Source: a virus
DNA length: 39,439 nt
Direction: 5' to 3' (one strand)
Virus record (IMG/VR): IMGVR_UViG_3300006737_000067
Coordinates: 1 to 39,439 of that record
The notes under the pieces were generated by a model that was not told the DNA's origin, searched no databases, and saw nothing but the letters and a program-made list of their open reading frames with translations. The position numbers and the translations under genes are program-made. Position 1 is the first letter of the stretch; every line of letters begins with the position of its first letter. Of this stretch, positions 19,800-28,898 are shown one piece after another.

Positions 19800-22700
19800 A
19801 TGGGAAATGAACATGATTGGTTACCTGAAGGATTTGAAATTGTTGACGAAGGAAAAAAATCTCAAGAATCTAATAGTCCAGACTGGTTACCAGAAGGTTT
19901 CGAAATCGCAGGAGATGAAGCACAACCTGACAATCAAGCTGGTGTAGCTCAACCTGAAGGCGGAGAAGAGACTACAGAAGTAACTGAAGAGGTAGCAGAA
20001 CCTACTGCAGAAGAACTAGTAGAGTCAGACATAAATAATTTACAAAACACTTTGTATGAGGATAAGTTAGTTGCTGCTGCTAATGAACGAGCTGAAAAGT
20101 TAAAGTTAGCTAAAGAAGCAGATACAGCATATGAAGAAAGTAAAAAATCTAAAGCTAAAGAATTAGAAGCAGAAAAGTTTGAAAATGAAACATATGGTGG
20201 TCGTAACACTAAATATAAACGTGTAGAAATAGAACAACCTGATGGGTCTGTAAAGTCATATTCTTACACTGACGTTTTTAAAATGCACGGCGATGTAGAC
20301 GAGTACGTTAAAAGATGGAGAGGTAAAGCTAAGATTATAGACAACACACCAGTTGAAGAGGTTAAAGAAGAAGTAGTAGTATCAGATCCAGAATTACAAG
20401 CTAAATTAGATAAAGAAGCTAAAGAACGTAAAGAAAATATAAAGAAGTTAGAGGCAGAAGAGCAAGCTAGAGCTAGAAAATTGTCTAGCTTAGAAGCAAA
20501 AAAAGAGTATAGAAACGAGTACACTAGCGCAAAGGTATTAAGTAAGGATTTAGCGACTATAGATGAAAATGAAGATAGAACTAAGAAGCAGCTAGGTAGA
20601 ACTATATATGAAAACATTAGTACTAGAATAGACAGTAGTAATAGAGATGCTGAAGACGACGTTTGGTTTAGTACTCTTGACGAGGATGAGTTAATAGAGA
20701 CTATAGAACCAGATGGTAAATTTTATGACGATGCTCAAGCGAAGTTGTATATGAAAGAGTTTTTTAATAACGATAAAGATCTTTATAATAATTGGAAACA
20801 ATACCATAATTCAGAAGGAGAAGATTATGACTTTGAGTGGACTAAAAATTATGTAGGAGAAAACGTAGTTAAAAATGCTATTAGAGAAGCTAAAGCTGGT
20901 GCTCAAGAAATGTTCTATGTAAACAATGAGTACACTCCACAGCAAAGAAGAAGAACATCTGAGTTTATGTTAGAAGATTATGTTGGTGTTGATGAATTAG
21001 CTAAAGCTAGACAAGATCATAAAACAGAACATGATAGACATGCAGACAACGTAAGAGCTTACAATGACGATGGCAAAAGAGGAGATTTAGTTAAGGTAAA
21101 TACAGCTTTTGGATCTATGTACGTACCAGCAGGTATTTACTCTCAATCAAAAGTATATGGTTCGACAGAACAGGGCGGGATTGGTCAAGATGGTGCTTTT
21201 GAAGAAGGACAATTTAGTGAAGGATCTTCTTTATCACAAAAAGAATTAGATGACTTAAGAATTAAGGCAGAAGAAAAAATTATCTTTGCTAATGAGCAAA
21301 TCAATGAAGACTTTAATAATTACGAAGCTGATGTAAGTTCTTTAGAAACGGATATGAAACCTTTTGTTGAACAAGCTAACGCGGCTAGTGTTATTATACA
21401 GAGATTAGAAGACGAAGGAATTAATGCTGATTCACCACCTTCTGTTATAGCAGAATATAATAACGCAGTACAGAGTATAAAAGATGCTCAAGTCGGAATG
21501 AAAGAAGCTGGACTACAGCAAAGAGAAGAAGAATTAATAAATACTTACAGCATATTAAAAAATAGAAACACAGAGCTAATGGATAAAGCCGCTAGTTTTG
21601 GAGACGTTGACTTAGCTGTTAGAGGTGCTTTGAAAAACTATAGTAACCTACAGAGGATGGGCTTACAGTTGGAAAAAGGGTTTTTAGGTTCTGGTGCAGA
21701 AATGATTGGTAGTGCTGCAGCAGGTGTAGGTAATGCTCTTACCTACATGACCGATAAGTTTACAGATGCATCTGACGAAGAGATAGAGTTAATGTATGAA
21801 GAAGCAGGTAAGTTAAAAGGTTTAGCTACTAACTACAATAAAGAACTTAATGATTCTTTAAATGAAGACTATATACAAAATATAAGATTTGACGACTCTA
21901 GTTGGACCAACATGGATACCTACATGGGTCAAATGTTTGCTAATAATTCACCATCTATATTAACTACATTAATGACTTTACCCATGGGTGGAATGGGTGG
22001 TTTATCTACTGGAGCCGCAAGAGGTACAATAGCTTACAGAACAGCTGCTATGAGAGCAAGTTTACAAGCTAGCAAATATTCTCAAGGTTTATTCTTTATG
22101 CAAGGATACGGTAGTAAGATGGCAGATTTAGAAATTGCAAGTTTAAACAGTGAACAGAGGATTGCTGATTTAAATACCGCGTTAGAAAATGCTAAGTCAC
22201 CATTTGAGAAAGACATGATAGCTGGTCAGATCAGTGAAATAAATAGACAAGTAAGTATACCTCAGTGGCAAAGAACAACTTCTTCTATGATTGCTGGTTT
22301 GTCTGACATGTACATGGAAAAACTAGGATCTTTAAGTTACGTAAATAAATTTACAAGAATAGCACCTGTTACTGGATCTAGCACTTTTAAAAAGATGATG
22401 TACTCTGGTTTAAACACTGGGTTAAACTTATCTAAAGAAATTGGTGAAGAAATGGGAGTTGAATTAATCAACAACGCTTCCGATATCGTAATGCTAGGTG
22501 AAGATAAAAGCTTATTAGATGGTATTAATAAAGACTTTATAGTTAATACTGCTTTTACATCTTTAGCTATACAAGGACCAGGTATGGGTGGTAATGCTTA
22601 TAATATAATAAGAGATGAAGTTCAAACTGTTAAAGATAGAACTAAAACATTACAAAGAAGAAATGAGTTATTTAATATTAGAAAAAAATTAAACGACACA

Positions 22701-25700
22701 GGAAATCCTATAACAGTAAAAGAAAGAAAGAAATTAGTTGCTAGACAAAGAGCAATTATAAGAGCTGAGTCTATGCAGGACGTTATGAAGACTCAGAAGC
22801 TGGCTAGAATGAGCGACACTGAGGTTAAATCTTTATTTAATCTTAATGCTAAAAAAAGAAAGCTATTAAAAGATATAAGATCTAATGCTGCTCAAGGTAT
22901 ATCTAAGGCAACTAAAAAAAATAGAGACAAGTTAGTTGCTGAGTATAAAAAAGTAGATGCTAGACGTAATGATTTACTTTCAAGAGAAGCTAGAAACAGA
23001 CAAGAAGCTGCTAAAGACAATTCCGATCCAGCACAACTAGAACATAATATGGGGTTAAATGATTTTTACACTGATGTTGTAGAAATGAATCAAGCTATGA
23101 ATGATGGTGGCTTTACTAAATATGAAGGAGAAAACAAACCCGATATAGAAAGTTTAAAAAGAAAAGGGTTAAGTGATGCTGATGCAAAAGCGGTTGTAGC
23201 TGCTTATGATAAGGGTTCTAATGCGGCTAATATTGGTAACGATATATTTATATTTCAAGAAAACATAAAACGAGGTATGGCTAACACAGATTTAATAACT
23301 GAATCTGAGATAGCTGCAGTAGCACCAATGCATGAGTTGTTACATATTCAAAATAGAAAAGCTGGTATTGTTAAAGATAACGTTGTAGTTGGACAAGCTA
23401 ATACAGCTATAACAGAGCTTGATGGTTTAATGAAAGAAAAATTAGCGTTAAACAAAATAACTCAAGAACAGTACGATAACTTTAATGCTAGAAAAGAATT
23501 ATACACTACAGATAAAGGAGTTAATGTTGAAGAATTACTTAATTTATATGGGGATTTTGTAAACATAGGAGTATTAACAGCTTCTGGCTTAAACAATATG
23601 TATGGTATTAAAAATACTTTATCTACCTTAGTTAATAAATTTAACCCATCTAATCAAGCTTGGTTGTTTCCAATGCAGACGGGTAAAGATGTATTTGGTT
23701 ATTTAAATAGTTTTCAAAAGTCTGCTAAGAAATATGACATAGCTAGAATAGATGACGACGAAAAGAAAGAAGAAGTAAAAGAATCTTCTAGCTTAGCTGA
23801 AATGTCTAAAGACTTTGACATGTCTAAACCATCTGGTAGAACAAGATTTTTAAACGAGAATCTAGCTAAAGATAAAGACGGTAATTTTGTTACTGATATT
23901 ACTAGATCAAAGTTTGGTCAAGACATAGGAGGTATGATAGAGTCTACAACTAGAAGATTATATGACAAAGTACCAGAAGATTTAAGAAAAGGTGTTACAA
24001 GAGATGACTTTAAAAATGATTTAACTACTATGGCTAGTACGTTAATTCAACAAGAGTTTGATCCTAGCAAACAAGACTTAGATAAATTCTTAAGTAATAG
24101 ACTAAATTTAAGGGCTAATAAGTTAGCTACAGATACATTTGACCAAGAGTTTACAGATGATATAACAGAAGCTAAAGATATAGCCGCAGAAGAAACCGCT
24201 GATATAGTTAAAGAAGATAACAAAAAAATAGATCAATCTCAAAGAGGAATTAAATTGGCAAACAGGTTAGTTACTAATGAGGATCAAAAAGAAACATTAG
24301 ATCAAGCTGTACAAGAAATTAAAAGTGAAATAGATAATTTACCTATAGCAGATTTAGATTTTAAAACCTTAAAAAATATAGCTATTGATAAAGTTCAAGA
24401 GTTGTTTGGTATAAAACCTAAAACAGGTAACTTAACTAAAGGAGATGTAGCTAATGCTCAAAACTTTATCAACAAAAATGTAGAAGCTTTAATGACGATG
24501 ATGCCTGAGGGTGCAACCCGTAGTGGTACTTCAACTGGTGTTCAAAAGGTTTTATTAGATAAGTTATATAAGAAAACGAAAAGAGTAGCAATGTCCGTTA
24601 CAGGTAGTAAAGCTGGACTTGCTGTTCAAGAAAAACGTAATGACATAACTCAATCTCAGTTTAAAGAAATATTTGGTATTACTCCAGCTGGTACACCTAA
24701 TATAAGTGATAGAAATACTAGTGCTAGAATAAAAGCTTTAGTAGCTCAAACAGAGCGTATGCTTTCTAATCAAGAAGTAAGAGCTGAATTAGAAAAACGA
24801 GGTAGAGATATACCACAAGCTTTGGCTGAAGGTAAAGCTCAAGTAATGTTCTCTGAGTCTTTAAATAAAGTAACACCAGAGCAAAGAAAATTATATGATA
24901 AACTTTCTAATGCTAGATCTATTAATGATGTTGCTAAGATACTAGGATTACCTAAGATAACTGTTAATGATGAGAATAGAATAGGTAAACAAATAGCAAT
25001 ACTAGAAGCTATAGTAAAATATGGTTTAAGTTCTAATGTATTTAAAGCAGCTATGCCAGCTTCATCTGGTGCTATTAGAATGAGAGTTGGTAAGGTACCT
25101 ATGCTAGATATGTATCTTGCAGATAATAATATTAAAGCAGTTAAAGGAGATGTTTGGTATAAGTTAACTAATGGGAAGTTTGCTAAAGGTGTAGAAAAAG
25201 GTATAGATAAAAATGGTAATAAAACTTTTTCGCCACCGGTTGATAAGGAAGGTTTACCGTTAACTAATTTAGTTGCACAAAGAGGTAGATTATATTATGG
25301 TGTTACTGATCCTGCGTATATAGCAGCGCTAAAAGCTGCAGAGGCAAGAGACGACAAACAAAAACCAAAAAGAATAAGGGTCAAAGGAAAGATTACTCGA
25401 AAAGAGTTTAACAAGAATAAACCACAAAGTGATATGAACATGGATATTCTTGAAGATGTTTCTAAACAATTAGGTAACGCTGTGAAAGAGGGAATGAATC
25501 CAGCTCTAGCAGCTTTGCTTATTGCTCAAGGATATCAAGCAACTGCTGGACTAATAAAAATTGCTGCTAGGTTTGATAATGTTTCTGATGTCATGGAGTA
25601 TGGTAAGTCTAAGAAACAAAGAACAGGAGAGAAATATAGAGAAGAACATAATCCACCAGCATCTGTAATAGGTGCTACGCTTATAGGAGCTATAGTTAAT

Positions 25701-28700
25701 AAAAATGTAGACGAAATATTTCCTTTTATTAGAAAAAACTATTCACAGACTCAGCTATCAAAAGCTTCAGATGAATTATTAGATATGGCTAAGTTAGATG
25801 CTACTATACCTACTGGTTATAGTATATTTAATGATCCAATAATAAGATTATCTAAAGCTGGTATTAACGGTAATACTATAACAAATCTAATTAGTGGTAA
25901 ATCTATGATGGAAGATTATGGATTACCTGTGCCTGGTAGACTTAAAAACAATACAGCTGTAGTTGCTTTCCAAAACAATTTAGTTGCTGAAGTTGAAAAT
26001 GGTAAGTCAATAGAAGATGCTAAGGCAGAGTTAGACGCTTTCTTACCACTAGCTAGTGACATACAAAAGTCTGCTAATGAAAACGTTTCAATGCTTAATG
26101 AATCTAAAGTTCTTAATGTTGATGACAACATGAGTCCTGAAGATATACTAAGCAAAGCAAAGACTATAGATGAAGCTTTAGCAAACGCTAGAAAGACTAA
26201 GAAAACTAATAAGAAAATAAGAGTATTTGATTTTGATGATACACTTGCTCAAACAAATAGTAAAGTATTTTACACTAAAAAAGATGGATCTCAAGGAGAA
26301 TTAACAGCAGAACAATTTGCTAGTGACGGAGCTAGACTAGTTCAAGAAGGAGCTGTAATGGATTTTTCTGACTTTGATATAGTAAAAGAAGGTAAACGTG
26401 GACCATTGTTTAAAGTAGCTGAAACTATTAAAAACTCTAGAGGTAATGAAGACTTATATGTTCTTACAGCTAGATCACCGCAAGCTCAAGAAGCTATATA
26501 TGAATTTTTAAAATCAGAAGGTTTAGAATTTAAAAAAGAAAACATAGTAGGATTAGGTAATTCATCAGGTGAAGCAAAAGCTAATTGGATAATAGATAAA
26601 GCAGCTGAAGGGTTTAATGATTTCTACTTTGCAGATGATGCTTATCAAAATGTTAAAGCAGTTCAAGATGCTCTTGATGTCATAGATGTTAAGTCTAAAG
26701 TACAGCAAGCACACGTGTTAGAATCAAAGAACTTAAATAGTGATTTTAATAAGCTGTTAGAAAACACTACAGGTATAGGTAAACAAAAGAAATATTCTAA
26801 AGCTAAAGCTCAAGTAAGAGGCGCTAACAAAGGTAAAGGTAAATTCTGGATACCTTATTCAGCTGAAGATTTTCAAGGATTAATATATAAGACCTTAGCT
26901 AAAGGAGCTTTAGGTGATGCACAGATGGCTTGGTACAAGCAACATGTATTAGATCCATATGCTAGAGCGATGGATAATTTTTCTACTGCTAGGTTAAATT
27001 TAATGAAAGACTTTAACGCTTTAAAGAAAAAATTAAATGTACCTGCTAATTTAAGAAAAAAGACAGACTCTGGTTTTACTAATGAACAAGCAGTTAGAGT
27101 TTACTTATGGAATAAGACAGGACAAAAAGTACCTGGACTATCTGATACAGATTCAAAAGAATTATCTGATATAGTAGAAAATGATCCTCAATTAAAAGTT
27201 TTTGCAGATCAAATATTAACTATAACAAAAGGTGATGGATATGGTAAGCCAGGGCAAAGCTGGTTAGTAGGTACTATAACTACAGATTTACTAGATCTAC
27301 TTAATACAACTAAAAGAGATAAGTTCTTAGAGCAATGGCAGAATAATGTTGATCAAATATATAATCAAGATAATTTAAATAAGCTAGAAGCTATATATGG
27401 AGCTAAGTATAGAGAAGCATTAGAAAATGTTTTAAGTAGAATGAAGTCTGGTAAGAACAGATTGTCTAGTGGTAATAGGTTAAGTAATAAAATACTCGAT
27501 TACATCAATGCTAGTAATGGAGCTATAATGTTCTTTAACATGAGATCAGCTGTGCTTCAAACTATATCTAGTATAAACTTTATGAACTGGAGTTTTAATA
27601 ATCCTATACAAGCAGGTAAAGCTTTTGCTAATCAACCTCAGTACTGGAGTGATTTCAAAAAGCTAATGAACTCAGACTTCTTAATGGATAGACGTAATGG
27701 TTTAAGAATTAATATATCTGAAAGTGAAATAGCTGATGCTGCTAAAACGTCACAGAATAAAGCTAAAGCAGTTTTAAATTACATATTACAAAAAGGTTAT
27801 TTACCTACTCAATATGCAGATAGTTTTGCTATAGCTTCGGGTGGTGCTACGTTTTATAGAAATAGAATAAATAGTTTAGTCGAAGATGGAATGAAGCTCA
27901 AAGATGCTGAAGCGCAGGCTATGCAGGAATTCAGAGAGATTGCTGAGGAAAACCAGCAGTCTAGTAGACCTGATAAAATATCTCAACAACAAGCTAGTGA
28001 CGCTGGTCGTTTAATACTTATGTTTGCTAATACACCTATGCAGTATGCTCGTATACAGAAAAGAGCTTTTCAAGATTTAGTCAATGGCAGAGGTGATAGA
28101 AAAACTAATATAAGTAAAATAATATACTACGGTGTAATTCAAAATATTATATTCAATGCTTTACAACAAGCTGTATTTGCTCTAGGATTTGGTGATGGAG
28201 ATGATGAAGAAGAAAAGAATAAGAAGTATTTAAAAACAGCTAATGGTATGTTAGATTCTACTTTACGTGGACTAGGTATGGGAGGAACAGCAGTATCTGT
28301 TATTAAGAATTTTATATACGATATATATGAAAGATCAGGTAGATCAAGGCCTGAGTATGTAGATTCTGTTTGGAAGTTACTACAGTTTTCTCCACCAATA
28401 AGTTCTAAGATATCTCGTATGAGACAAGCGTTGTGGCTGTTTGATAGTAAGAAACGTAGACAAGAAATGTTTGATAAAGGGTTTAGTTTAGATAACCCTG
28501 CTTATGATGCTGCAGCTAAAGTTATATCAGCTACTACTAATTTACCTTTAGATAGAGTACTTCAAAAGTTTGATAATATAAACTCTGCTATGAACGAAGA
28601 AACAGAGTGGTGGCAATCAGTAGCAATGTTATTAGGTTGGCCTAGTTGGTCGTTAGAAGAAAAAACCTCGTCTACTAAAACTACTAAAAAGAAAAAACCC

Positions 28701-28766
28701 AAACTTACCGCAAGGCAAAAGTCTGGGAATAGAAAGAAAAGAAAAGTTACAGTAAGAAAAAGATAA
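19800..28766 (+). CDS. Giant ejection/polyvalent protein with HExxH and HAD-phosphatase domains
   Basis: This 2988-residue protein is the last of the virion block, corresponding in position to T7 gp16. It begins with two copies of DWLPEGFEI (residues 6-14 and 28-36), then a charged coiled-coil region to about 620. Gly/Ala-rich hydrophobic stretches follow at about 627-650 and 717-742. APMHELLHIQNRKAG gives an HExxH zinc-peptidase motif at 1178-1182. A full HAD phosphatase set occurs at about 2140-2290: DFDDT at 2144-2148, Thr2223 in VLTAR, Lys2260, and FADD with Asp2279/Asp2280. The C-terminal part (about 2560-2810) has FFNMRSAVLQTISSINFMNW, then GGATFYRNR and LMFANTPMQYARIQKRAFQD, typical in my memory of the C-termini of large phage polyvalent or ejection proteins. 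It ends in a very basic tail (KKKKPKLTARQKSGNRKKRK). A role in carrying enzymes into the cell with the genome is inferred; catalysis is untested. No lysozyme motif was recognised. Confidence 0.75.
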   Translation: MGNEHDWLPEGFEIVDEGKKSQESNSPDWLPEGFEIAGDEAQPDNQAGVAQPEGGEETTEVTEEVAEPTAEELVESDINNLQNTLYEDKLVAAANERAEKLKLAKEADTAYEESKKSKAKELEAEKFENETYGGRNTKYKRVEIEQPDGSVKSYSYTDVFKMHGDVDEYVKRWRGKAKIIDNTPVEEVKEEVVVSDPELQAKLDKEAKERKENIKKLEAEEQARARKLSSLEAKKEYRNEYTSAKVLSKDLATIDENEDRTKKQLGRTIYENISTRIDSSNRDAEDDVWFSTLDEDELIETIEPDGKFYDDAQAKLYMKEFFNNDKDLYNNWKQYHNSEGEDYDFEWTKNYVGENVVKNAIREAKAGAQEMFYVNNEYTPQQRRRTSEFMLEDYVGVDELAKARQDHKTEHDRHADNVRAYNDDGKRGDLVKVNTAFGSMYVPAGIYSQSKVYGSTEQGGIGQDGAFEEGQFSEGSSLSQKELDDLRIKAEEKIIFANEQINEDFNNYEADVSSLETDMKPFVEQANAASVIIQRLEDEGINADSPPSVIAEYNNAVQSIKDAQVGMKEAGLQQREEELINTYSILKNRNTELMDKAASFGDVDLAVRGALKNYSNLQRMGLQLEKGFLGSGAEMIGSAAAGVGNALTYMTDKFTDASDEEIELMYEEAGKLKGLATNYNKELNDSLNEDYIQNIRFDDSSWTNMDTYMGQMFANNSPSILTTLMTLPMGGMGGLSTGAARGTIAYRTAAMRASLQASKYSQGLFFMQGYGSKMADLEIASLNSEQRIADLNTALENAKSPFEKDMIAGQISEINRQVSIPQWQRTTSSMIAGLSDMYMEKLGSLSYVNKFTRIAPVTGSSTFKKMMYSGLNTGLNLSKEIGEEMGVELINNASDIVMLGEDKSLLDGINKDFIVNTAFTSLAIQGPGMGGNAYNIIRDEVQTVKDRTKTLQRRNELFNIRKKLNDTGNPITVKERKKLVARQRAIIRAESMQDVMKTQKLARMSDTEVKSLFNLNAKKRKLLKDIRSNAAQGISKATKKNRDKLVAEYKKVDARRNDLLSREARNRQEAAKDNSDPAQLEHNMGLNDFYTDVVEMNQAMNDGGFTKYEGENKPDIESLKRKGLSDADAKAVVAAYDKGSNAANIGNDIFIFQENIKRGMANTDLITESEIAAVAPMHELLHIQNRKAGIVKDNVVVGQANTAITELDGLMKEKLALNKITQEQYDNFNARKELYTTDKGVNVEELLNLYGDFVNIGVLTASGLNNMYGIKNTLSTLVNKFNPSNQAWLFPMQTGKDVFGYLNSFQKSAKKYDIARIDDDEKKEEVKESSSLAEMSKDFDMSKPSGRTRFLNENLAKDKDGNFVTDITRSKFGQDIGGMIESTTRRLYDKVPEDLRKGVTRDDFKNDLTTMASTLIQQEFDPSKQDLDKFLSNRLNLRANKLATDTFDQEFTDDITEAKDIAAEETADIVKEDNKKIDQSQRGIKLANRLVTNEDQKETLDQAVQEIKSEIDNLPIADLDFKTLKNIAIDKVQELFGIKPKTGNLTKGDVANAQNFINKNVEALMTMMPEGATRSGTSTGVQKVLLDKLYKKTKRVAMSVTGSKAGLAVQEKRNDITQSQFKEIFGITPAGTPNISDRNTSARIKALVAQTERMLSNQEVRAELEKRGRDIPQALAEGKAQVMFSESLNKVTPEQRKLYDKLSNARSINDVAKILGLPKITVNDENRIGKQIAILEAIVKYGLSSNVFKAAMPASSGAIRMRVGKVPMLDMYLADNNIKAVKGDVWYKLTNGKFAKGVEKGIDKNGNKTFSPPVDKEGLPLTNLVAQRGRLYYGVTDPAYIAALKAAEARDDKQKPKRIRVKGKITRKEFNKNKPQSDMNMDILEDVSKQLGNAVKEGMNPALAALLIAQGYQATAGLIKIAARFDNVSDVMEYGKSKKQRTGEKYREEHNPPASVIGATLIGAIVNKNVDEIFPFIRKNYSQTQLSKASDELLDMAKLDATIPTGYSIFNDPIIRLSKAGINGNTITNLISGKSMMEDYGLPVPGRLKNNTAVVAFQNNLVAEVENGKSIEDAKAELDAFLPLASDIQKSANENVSMLNESKVLNVDDNMSPEDILSKAKTIDEALANARKTKKTNKKIRVFDFDDTLAQTNSKVFYTKKDGSQGELTAEQFASDGARLVQEGAVMDFSDFDIVKEGKRGPLFKVAETIKNSRGNEDLYVLTARSPQAQEAIYEFLKSEGLEFKKENIVGLGNSSGEAKANWIIDKAAEGFNDFYFADDAYQNVKAVQDALDVIDVKSKVQQAHVLESKNLNSDFNKLLENTTGIGKQKKYSKAKAQVRGANKGKGKFWIPYSAEDFQGLIYKTLAKGALGDAQMAWYKQHVLDPYARAMDNFSTARLNLMKDFNALKKKLNVPANLRKKTDSGFTNEQAVRVYLWNKTGQKVPGLSDTDSKELSDIVENDPQLKVFADQILTITKGDGYGKPGQSWLVGTITTDLLDLLNTTKRDKFLEQWQNNVDQIYNQDNLNKLEAIYGAKYREALENVLSRMKSGKNRLSSGNRLSNKILDYINASNGAIMFFNMRSAVLQTISSINFMNWSFNNPIQAGKAFANQPQYWSDFKKLMNSDFLMDRRNGLRINISESEIADAAKTSQNKAKAVLNYILQKGYLPTQYADSFAIASGGATFYRNRINSLVEDGMKLKDAEAQAMQEFREIAEENQQSSRPDKISQQQASDAGRLILMFANTPMQYARIQKRAFQDLVNGRGDRKTNISKIIYYGVIQNIIFNALQQAVFALGFGDGDDEEEKNKKYLKTANGMLDSTLRGLGMGGTAVSVIKNFIYDIYERSGRSRPEYVDSVWKLLQFSPPISSKISRMRQALWLFDSKKRRQEMFDKGFSLDNPAYDAAAKVISATTNLPLDRVLQKFDNINSAMNEETEWWQSVAMLLGWPSWSLEEKTSSTKTTKKKKPKLTARQKSGNRKKRKVTVRKR

Positions 28767-28803
28767 AGGAACAAACAAACTGGGCACCATACCCAAAGTT
28801 CCT
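28767..28803 (+). repeat. Nested inverted repeat after giant gene
   Basis: AGGAAC (28767-28772) is complementary to GTTCCT (28798-28803), and inside this TGGG (28781-28784) pairs with CCCA (28792-28795). An alternative longer pairing, GTTACAG (28746-28752) with CTGTAAC (28802-28808), reaches into the end of the coding region. These may protect the 3' end of the late transcript or assist the terminator directly downstream. Confidence 0.5.
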
Positions 28804-28809
28804 GTAACC

Positions 28810-28840
28810 AAAAAGGGAGGCCGCAAGACCTCCCTTTTTT
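28810..28840. terminator. Bidirectional terminator between converging blocks
   Basis: GGGAGG (28815-28820) pairs with CCTCCC (28829-28834). After one C-A mismatch, C28822-G28827 closes a GCAA tetraloop. The stem is flanked by AAAAA (28810-28814) and TTTTTT (28835-28840), so it presents a T-run to both the rightward virion transcript and the leftward early transcript. Confidence 0.9.
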
Positions 28841-28842
28841 AT

Positions 28843-28881
28843 TTAGCAGCTACCACAGTAGCCATTACAATATGGACACAT
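28843..28881 (-). CDS. Possible 12-residue Cys-rich micropeptide
   Basis: The minus strand carries ATG (28881-28879) through TAA (28845-28843), encoding MCPYCNGYCGSC, in the 58-base gap between the reductase stop and the terminator. It has a C-x2-C-x3-C-x2-C arrangement, and CPYC is the classical glutaredoxin active-site tetrapeptide. It begins 17 bases after the reductase stop, in another frame, behind an A/T-rich leader like those of real genes here. It would be on the reductase transcript. The function is unknown: metal binding or thiol exchange with the reductase are guesses, and chance occurrence is possible for so short an ORF. Confidence 0.35.
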   Translation of the reverse strand: MCPYCNGYCGSC

Positions 28882-28898
28882 AATATTTGTTTTAAAAA

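Noticed and set aside
26223-26249. DFDDT motif as the DFDGD catalytic loop of a crAss-type giant RNA polymerase
   Set aside because: The downstream Thr, Lys and DD motifs fit a HAD phosphatase completely, and no other polymerase motif was recognised.
19800-28766. A lysozyme or transglycosylase domain in the giant protein, as in T7 gp16
   Set aside because: No convincing catalytic Glu motif or known lytic-domain signature could be recognised by eye.
28562-28774. A 70-residue minus-strand frame opposite the end of the giant gene
   Set aside because: It is a hydrophobic mirror of the Lys/Arg-rich coding strand and has no leader or operon partner.
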